DNA of 9,192 nucleotides. Origin: Rhodobacter sp. GTDB lineage: Bacteria; Pseudomonadota; Alphaproteobacteria; Rhodobacterales; Rhodobacteraceae. Location: contig DPZQ01000151.1 in NCBI GenBank assembly GCA_003536295.1, forward strand, positions 1 through 9,192, in the 5' to 3' direction. Positions 5,780 to 9,192 of this stretch are shown here, piece by piece. The notes under the pieces are model-generated. The model was not told the origin of the DNA and did not search any database. It saw nothing but the letters and a program-made list of their open reading frames with translations. Position 1 is the first letter of the stretch. Every line of letters starts with the position of its first letter. Made by a program: the position numbers and the translations under genes.

Positions 5780-6379
5780 TTACTCTTTGAACTCCACGCC
5801 AGCTTGTTGCATTTGTGTCATCGCCTTGGTCAGCGAGCCGGCTAAATTAATGCTGCAGCAGGCGCGCAAATCAACCTGCACCTGAAAGCCTAATGTGGCC
5901 GCATCAACAGCACTATAGGCAACACAGTAATCGGTGGCCAAACCGACAAGCACCACACGCTCTACGGCTCGCGCGTGTAAATATCCTGCAAGACCAGTGG
6001 TGGTTTTGCGGTCATTTTCAAAAAAAGCCGAATAGCTGTCTATGGCGCTATTTTTCCCTTTGCGCAGAATCAAATCGGCAGATGTCAGGTCAAGCATCGG
6101 GTGAAAGGCTGCGCCATCTGTCGATTGCACGCAGTGGTCAGGCCATAGAACCTGGGGCCCATAAGTCATTGTTGTCATCGAAAAATCCGCAGCACCTGCG
6201 TGATTTGACGCGAATGAGGCATGGTCTTTGGGATGCCAATCTTGGGTCAAAACGCACAAATTAAAGCCTGCCATCATCGCATTGATCGGTGCAACTATAC
6301 CGTCTCCATGGCTTACTGCCAAAGCACCGCCTGGACAAAAGTCGTTTTGAACGTCAATTACGATCAGCGCGGATGTCAT
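5780..6379 (-). CDS. pncA: Nicotinamidase
   Basis: PncA deamidates nicotinamide to nicotinate and ammonia, the first step of NAD salvage, feeding pncB directly downstream. It is a cytoplasmic cysteine hydrolase of the isochorismatase-like fold. The catalytic triad is visible: Asp9 in VIDVQNDF, Lys107 in ILRKGKN, and Cys152 in GLATDYCVAYSA. The metal site is represented by Asp47 and His49 in TQDWHP and His82 in WPDHCVQ. The 199-residue length is normal (E. coli 213). I chose the ATG at 6379 because GGAG lies six bases before it and because the predicted promoter would start transcription near 6400. An ATG at 6397 adds six residues (MQLEQT) but would be almost at the transcript start. The segment VDLRACCSINLA carries a double cysteine where relatives often have a single one, with no obvious effect on catalysis. 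The same enzyme activates pyrazinamide in mycobacteria. Confidence 0.96.
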   Translation of the reverse strand: MTSALIVIDVQNDFCPGGALAVSHGDGIVAPINAMMAGFNLCVLTQDWHPKDHASFASNHAGAADFSMTTMTYGPQVLWPDHCVQSTDGAAFHPMLDLTSADLILRKGKNSAIDSYSAFFENDRKTTTGLAGYLHARAVERVVLVGLATDYCVAYSAVDAATLGFQVQVDLRACCSINLAGSLTKAMTQMQQAGVEFKE

Positions 6380-6406
6380 GGTTTGCTCCAACTGCATGTA
6401 CCTATT

Positions 6407-6435
6407 TGCCTAGGATGCAGGCCCACTAAGGTCAA
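6407..6435 (-). promoter_or_regulatory. Putative pncAB promoter
   Basis: On the minus strand a TTGACC box (plus-strand 6430-6435) is followed after exactly 17 bp by TAGGCA (6407-6412), a fair -10. A run of nine A residues on that strand (6450-6458) lies about 14-23 bp upstream of the -35 box, where an UP-type A-tract would be. Predicted start is near 6400, giving a leader of about 20 nt with GGAG before the ATG at 6379. Confidence 0.45.
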
Positions 6436-6458
6436 TCCTTACCCTTGCATTTTTTTTT
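6415..6458 (+). terminator. Terminator-like hairpin with U-run upstream of trhO
   Basis: ATGCAGG (6415-6421) can pair with CCTTGCAT (6443-6450, one bulged T), enclosing a second hairpin AAGG (6428-6431)/CCTT (6437-6440). Nine T residues follow (6450-6458). On the plus strand this is the outline of an intrinsic terminator 22 nt before the trhO start. It could attenuate trhO, stop antisense transcription from the pncA side, or simply reflect the pncA promoter A-tract read from the other strand. The stem is imperfect. Confidence 0.35.
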
Positions 6459-6479
6459 AAACAGCGGCAATCAGGGGAC

Positions 6480-7403
6480 ATGTATATTATTGCAGCCCTA
6501 TATCACTTTACCCGCTTAGCCGACCCTGCAGCTTTGCAAGCACCCCTTAAATCTATTTGCCTGTCAAAAGCGGTAAAAGGATCACTTCTTTTAGCACCTG
6601 AAGGTTTCAACGGAACCATTGCGGGGCCGCGCGTGGGGATTGATGCGGTGCTTGCCTATTTGCGCGCTATTCCAGATTGCGCGGATTTCGAGCATAAAGA
6701 AAGCTTTTCCCAAAATCCGCCCTTCGCGCGGATGAAAGTGCGCCTTAAAAAAGAAATTGTAACGATGGGTCAGCCTGATATCGACCCATGCGCCCGCGTG
6801 GGCAATTATGTTGATGCGGCTGACTGGAACACCCTTATCTCTGCCCCTGATGTTGCCTTGATTGACACGCGCAATGATTATGAAGTGGCGATAGGAACCT
6901 TTGATGGGGCCGTTGACCCGGAAACCAAAAGCTTTGGAGAATTTCCCGCTTGGTGGGCAGAAAATAAAGATCGTTTTCACAATAAACGTATCGCCATGTT
7001 CTGCACGGGTGGCATTCGTTGTGAAAAGTCGACCAATTATCTATTGGGTCAGGGTGTCAGCGATGTTTATCACCTGAAAGGTGGCATCTTGAAATATTTG
7101 GAAGAGGTCCCCGCCACCGACAGCAAATGGCAAGGCGAGTGTTATGTGTTTGACCAGCGCGTTTCTGTAGGCCACGGGCTGGCGCCTGGATCTTATATTA
7201 TGTGCCACGCCTGCGGCAGGCCTGTCGCACCAAAAGACAAAAGTCACCGGCATTACGAAGAGGGGGTTTCTTGTGCCGACTGTTTTGCTGACTATTCTGA
7301 AGGAGATCGGGACCGTTTTCGCGAACGCCAACATCAGATTGATCTGGCGAAAAAACGTGGGAAAAACCACATTGGAAGAAAAACTGGTATAACGCTGGAA
7401 TAG
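6480..7403 (+). CDS. trhO: tRNA uridine(34) hydroxylase, rhodanese-domain protein (YceA family)
   Basis: TrhO uses molecular oxygen to make 5-hydroxyuridine at the wobble position 34 of certain tRNAs, the first step towards cmo5U or mo5U. The 307-residue protein starts with the typical MYIIAALYHFTRL and an N-terminal acylphosphatase-like domain (about 1-95, with LLLAPEGFNGTIAG at 37-49). A rhodanese domain follows (about 105-215) with LIDTRNDYEVAIGTF and the active-site loop AMFCTGGIRCEKS, Cys175 being the predicted key cysteine and Cys181 conserved. The C-terminal part has two CxxC pairs (242/245 in MCHACGRPV and 265/268 in CADCFADY) that could bind a metal, then a basic tail. The ATG is preceded by AGGGGAC, a rather close ribosome site. 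It is divergent from pncA across about 100 bp, with a hairpin/U-run in the gap. The MFS gene starts 44 nt after its stop. Confidence 0.95.
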   Translation: MYIIAALYHFTRLADPAALQAPLKSICLSKAVKGSLLLAPEGFNGTIAGPRVGIDAVLAYLRAIPDCADFEHKESFSQNPPFARMKVRLKKEIVTMGQPDIDPCARVGNYVDAADWNTLISAPDVALIDTRNDYEVAIGTFDGAVDPETKSFGEFPAWWAENKDRFHNKRIAMFCTGGIRCEKSTNYLLGQGVSDVYHLKGGILKYLEEVPATDSKWQGECYVFDQRVSVGHGLAPGSYIMCHACGRPVAPKDKSHRHYEEGVSCADCFADYSEGDRDRFRERQHQIDLAKKRGKNHIGRKTGITLE

Positions 7404-7447
7404 GCGTTAGCAGGACCTATCAGACGGTTGCGCCTTAGGAATTTCGC

Positions 7448-8686
7448 ATGAAAAAATCACAGCTTTTAACTCCGTTGCTGTTTGCAGGGTGTTTTATTTT
7501 GATGATTTCTTTTTCAGTTCGGTCGTCGTTTGGCCTGTTTCAATTGCCTATCGCCAGTGAGTTTGGCTGGCTTAGGTCTGATTTCTCGATGGCTATTGCG
7601 ATTCAAAACCTGGCTTGGGGATTTGGTCAGCCGATCTTTGGTGCTTTGGCCGAACGGTTTGGCGACAGGCGCGCTATTATCGCTGGGGCGATAGTCTATG
7701 CTTTGGGACTTGTACTCTCAAGCTTTGCCGTGACGCCCGGCGCGCACCACTTTCTAGAGATTCTAGTCGGCTTTGGTGTAGCGGGCACAGGTTTTGGTGT
7801 GGTACTAGCGGTGGTGGGGCGCGCGTCAAGCGCAGAGAACCGCTCGCTTTCGCTGGGTATTGCAACGGCTGCGGGCTCGCTTGGGCAGGTCTTTGGGGCC
7901 CCCTTGGCCGAAGTATTGTTGCGGTACTATCCTTGGCAGGGCGTCTTTTTGATTTTTGCCATCATGATTTTGGCGTCGCTTGCGGTTTTGCCTTTGATGC
8001 GCGCGCCCATCTCTGCCACTAAGGCCGAGTTGGAAGAAACGTTGGGCATCGTGCTAAAACGCGCCTTTAAAGATCCATCTTTTACGATGATATTTTTGGG
8101 TTTCTTTTCCTGTGGCTATCAGTTGGCTTTTATCAGCGCGCATTTTCCTGCCTTCGTTACAGAGATGTGTGGCGCGATCGATCCGAGTTCCAGCTTGGCT
8201 GCCTTGGGGATCACTACCACTTCGGCTTTAGGAGCCGTGTCTATTTCCCTGATCGGACTGGCTAATATTGTGGGCACTATTACGGCTGGGGCCTTGGGTA
8301 AACGCTATTCCAAGAAATATCTTTTGGCGGCCATCTATGTGGGACGTACCGTGATTGCGGCGGCCTTTATTTTGGCCCCGATGACGCCAGGAACTGTTTT
8401 GTTGTTTTCGATGCTGATGGGGTCGCTTTGGTTGGCTACTGTGCCGCTGACCTCCGGGCTGATCGCACATATTTACGGGCTGCGTTACATGGGCACGCTT
8501 TATGGCATTGTGTTTTTCAGCCATCAGCTGGGCTCATTTATGGGGGTTTGGCTGGGCGGGCGCATGTATGATCTTACGGGCAATTACACGCTGGTTTGGT
8601 GGATCGGCGTGGGTATTGGGGCATTTTCGGCCCTTGTGCACCTACCAATACGCGAAAAACCTAACTCTGCGCCTTTGGCGGTATGA
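7448..8686 (+). CDS. MFS transporter, substrate unknown
   Basis: This is a 412-residue inner-membrane carrier with the twelve-helix pattern of the major facilitator superfamily. Motif A is present in the loop after helix 2 (GALAERFGDRR, residues 65-75), and a central hydrophilic stretch of about 25-30 residues (PISATKAELEETL and beyond, near 188-215) separates the two halves. The N-terminal segment SVRSSFGLFQLPIASEFGW resembles monocarboxylate and oxalate/formate-type porters, which often have such a start, but that is a weak hint and no substrate is assigned. The ATG at 7448 has TAGGA seven bases upstream. It follows trhO by 44 nt and may be co-transcribed, though no functional link is evident. 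Downstream, two weak 5-bp hairpins (8692-8710 and 8711-8726) lack a U-run, so no clear terminator separates it from asd. Confidence 0.9.
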   Translation: MKKSQLLTPLLFAGCFILMISFSVRSSFGLFQLPIASEFGWLRSDFSMAIAIQNLAWGFGQPIFGALAERFGDRRAIIAGAIVYALGLVLSSFAVTPGAHHFLEILVGFGVAGTGFGVVLAVVGRASSAENRSLSLGIATAAGSLGQVFGAPLAEVLLRYYPWQGVFLIFAIMILASLAVLPLMRAPISATKAELEETLGIVLKRAFKDPSFTMIFLGFFSCGYQLAFISAHFPAFVTEMCGAIDPSSSLAALGITTTSALGAVSISLIGLANIVGTITAGALGKRYSKKYLLAAIYVGRTVIAAAFILAPMTPGTVLLFSMLMGSLWLATVPLTSGLIAHIYGLRYMGTLYGIVFFSHQLGSFMGVWLGGRMYDLTGNYTLVWWIGVGIGAFSALVHLPIREKPNSAPLAV

Positions 8687-8752
8687 TCGCTCTGGCATTT
8701 TTATGGCCAGTGCGCTATGGGGCGCAGTCTAAATCTATTAATGGAGTTCCAA

Positions 8753-9192
8753 ATGGGCTATAGAGTTGTTGTGGTCGGCGCCACCGGAAATGTTGGGCGT
8801 GAAATGCTGAACATTCTGGCCGAGCGTGAATTCCCTGTTGATGAAATCGTGGCACTTGCGTCGCGCAGGTCTTTGGGAACCGAGATAAGCTTTGGAGACA
8901 GGACACTAAAGACCAAAGACCTGGACACGTTTGACTTTACTGGCTGGGATATCGCCCTTTTTGCCGTCGGATCCGAGGCCACAAAAATTTATGCCCCACG
9001 CTGTGCATCGCAAGGGTGCGTCGTGATAGATAACTCCTCGCTTTACCGGTATGACCCGGCCGTTCCCTTGGTCGTGCCAGAGGTGAATGCTTCGGACGTT
9101 GATCATTATAAAAACAAAATGATCATTGCCAATCCAAACTGTTCAACCGCCCAAATGGTTGTGGCGCTCAAACCGCTGCATGATCGTGCGCG
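8753..9192 (+). CDS. asd: Aspartate-semialdehyde dehydrogenase, 3'-truncated by window edge
   Basis: Asd reduces aspartyl-4-phosphate to aspartate semialdehyde with NADPH, the branch-point step towards lysine, diaminopimelate, methionine and threonine. The first 146 residues are visible, open to the window end. They show the Rossmann nucleotide-binding loop VVVVGATGNVGREML (5-19), ALASRRSLG (34-42) as the NADP ribose/phosphate-binding region, VVIDNSS (90-96), VPLVVPEVN (104-112), and the active-site cysteine Cys130 in IIANPNCSTAQM. The full enzyme is normally about 340-370 residues, so well over half is missing. The ATG at 8753 is supported by GGAG (8743-8746) six bases before it, and the protein begins right at the nucleotide-binding strand as usual. 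It stands 66 nt after the MFS gene, with no clear promoter or terminator visible in that gap. Confidence 0.96.
   Translation, partial: MGYRVVVVGATGNVGREMLNILAEREFPVDEIVALASRRSLGTEISFGDRTLKTKDLDTFDFTGWDIALFAVGSEATKIYAPRCASQGCVVIDNSSLYRYDPAVPLVVPEVNASDVDHYKNKMIIANPNCSTAQMVVALKPLHDRA

Noticed and set aside
6380..6397. Six-residue N-terminal extension of PncA (start at 6397)
   Set aside because: Poor ribosome-site spacing and nearly coincident with the predicted transcript start; the ATG at 6379 has GGAG at six bases.
7402..7440. AGGCG (7402-7406) pairing with CGCCT (7431-7435) as a terminator or regulatory hairpin between trhO and the MFS gene
   Set aside because: Five base pairs around a 24-nt loop with no U-run; expected by chance.
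8687..8752. Two small inverted repeats (CTGGC/GCCAG at 8692-8710 and TGCGC/GCGCA at 8711-8726) as a terminator before asd
   Set aside because: Stems are only 5 bp and no T-run follows either of them; too weak to call.
8228..9106. Minus-strand open frames across the second MFS gene and asd
   Set aside because: They lie opposite clearly recognisable plus-strand genes and show no domain or ribosome site.

Overview
The window looks like chromosomal core sequence from a marine-type alphaproteobacterium, most likely a Rhodobacterales (Roseobacter-group) species. The basis is protein style (430-residue PncB, TrhO, QPTR/YhhQ, an Asd of the proteobacterial type), dense short operons, and moderate G+C judged by eye. 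It holds nine recognisable protein genes plus one probable very small gene. I see no mobile elements, CRISPR arrays, tRNA or rRNA genes.

Layout. (1) 1-3799, all on +: the 3' part of a UMF1-type MFS transporter, a periplasmic murein endopeptidase (mepA), an exported esterase-like/phytase-family protein, then, after a structured 79-nt gap, a queuosine-precursor transporter (yhhQ). The first three genes overlap end to end and look like one transcript. (2) 3800-4058: a compact regulatory region with a TTGACA box, a perfect 10-bp dyad, a 17-nt stretch perfectly complementary to the 3' end of 16S rRNA, an 18-codon ORF read from it, and a strong intrinsic terminator. Immediately after comes arfB, a ribosome-rescue hydrolase. 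(3) 4486-6379 on -: pncA-pncB, a two-gene NAD salvage operon converting nicotinamide to nicotinate to nicotinate mononucleotide. It converges on arfB with one base between the stop codons. (4) 6480-8686 on +: trhO (tRNA U34 hydroxylase), divergent from pncA across a roughly 100-bp region with a plausible pncA promoter and a hairpin/U-run, then an MFS transporter of unknown substrate. (5) 8753-end: the 5' part of asd, aspartate-semialdehyde dehydrogenase.

Functional themes: cell-wall cleavage, queuosine-precursor import and wobble-uridine hydroxylation (both affecting tRNA position 34), ribosome rescue, NAD salvage, and amino-acid biosynthesis. The genes themselves are ordinary. The unusual signals are in the leaders: a preQ1-I-like pseudoknot candidate that would mask the yhhQ ribosome-binding site, and the sORF/extended Shine-Dalgarno/terminator cassette in front of arfB, which could be an attenuator or an independent small transcript. 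Both are inferences from sequence reading and no structure prediction or database search was run.
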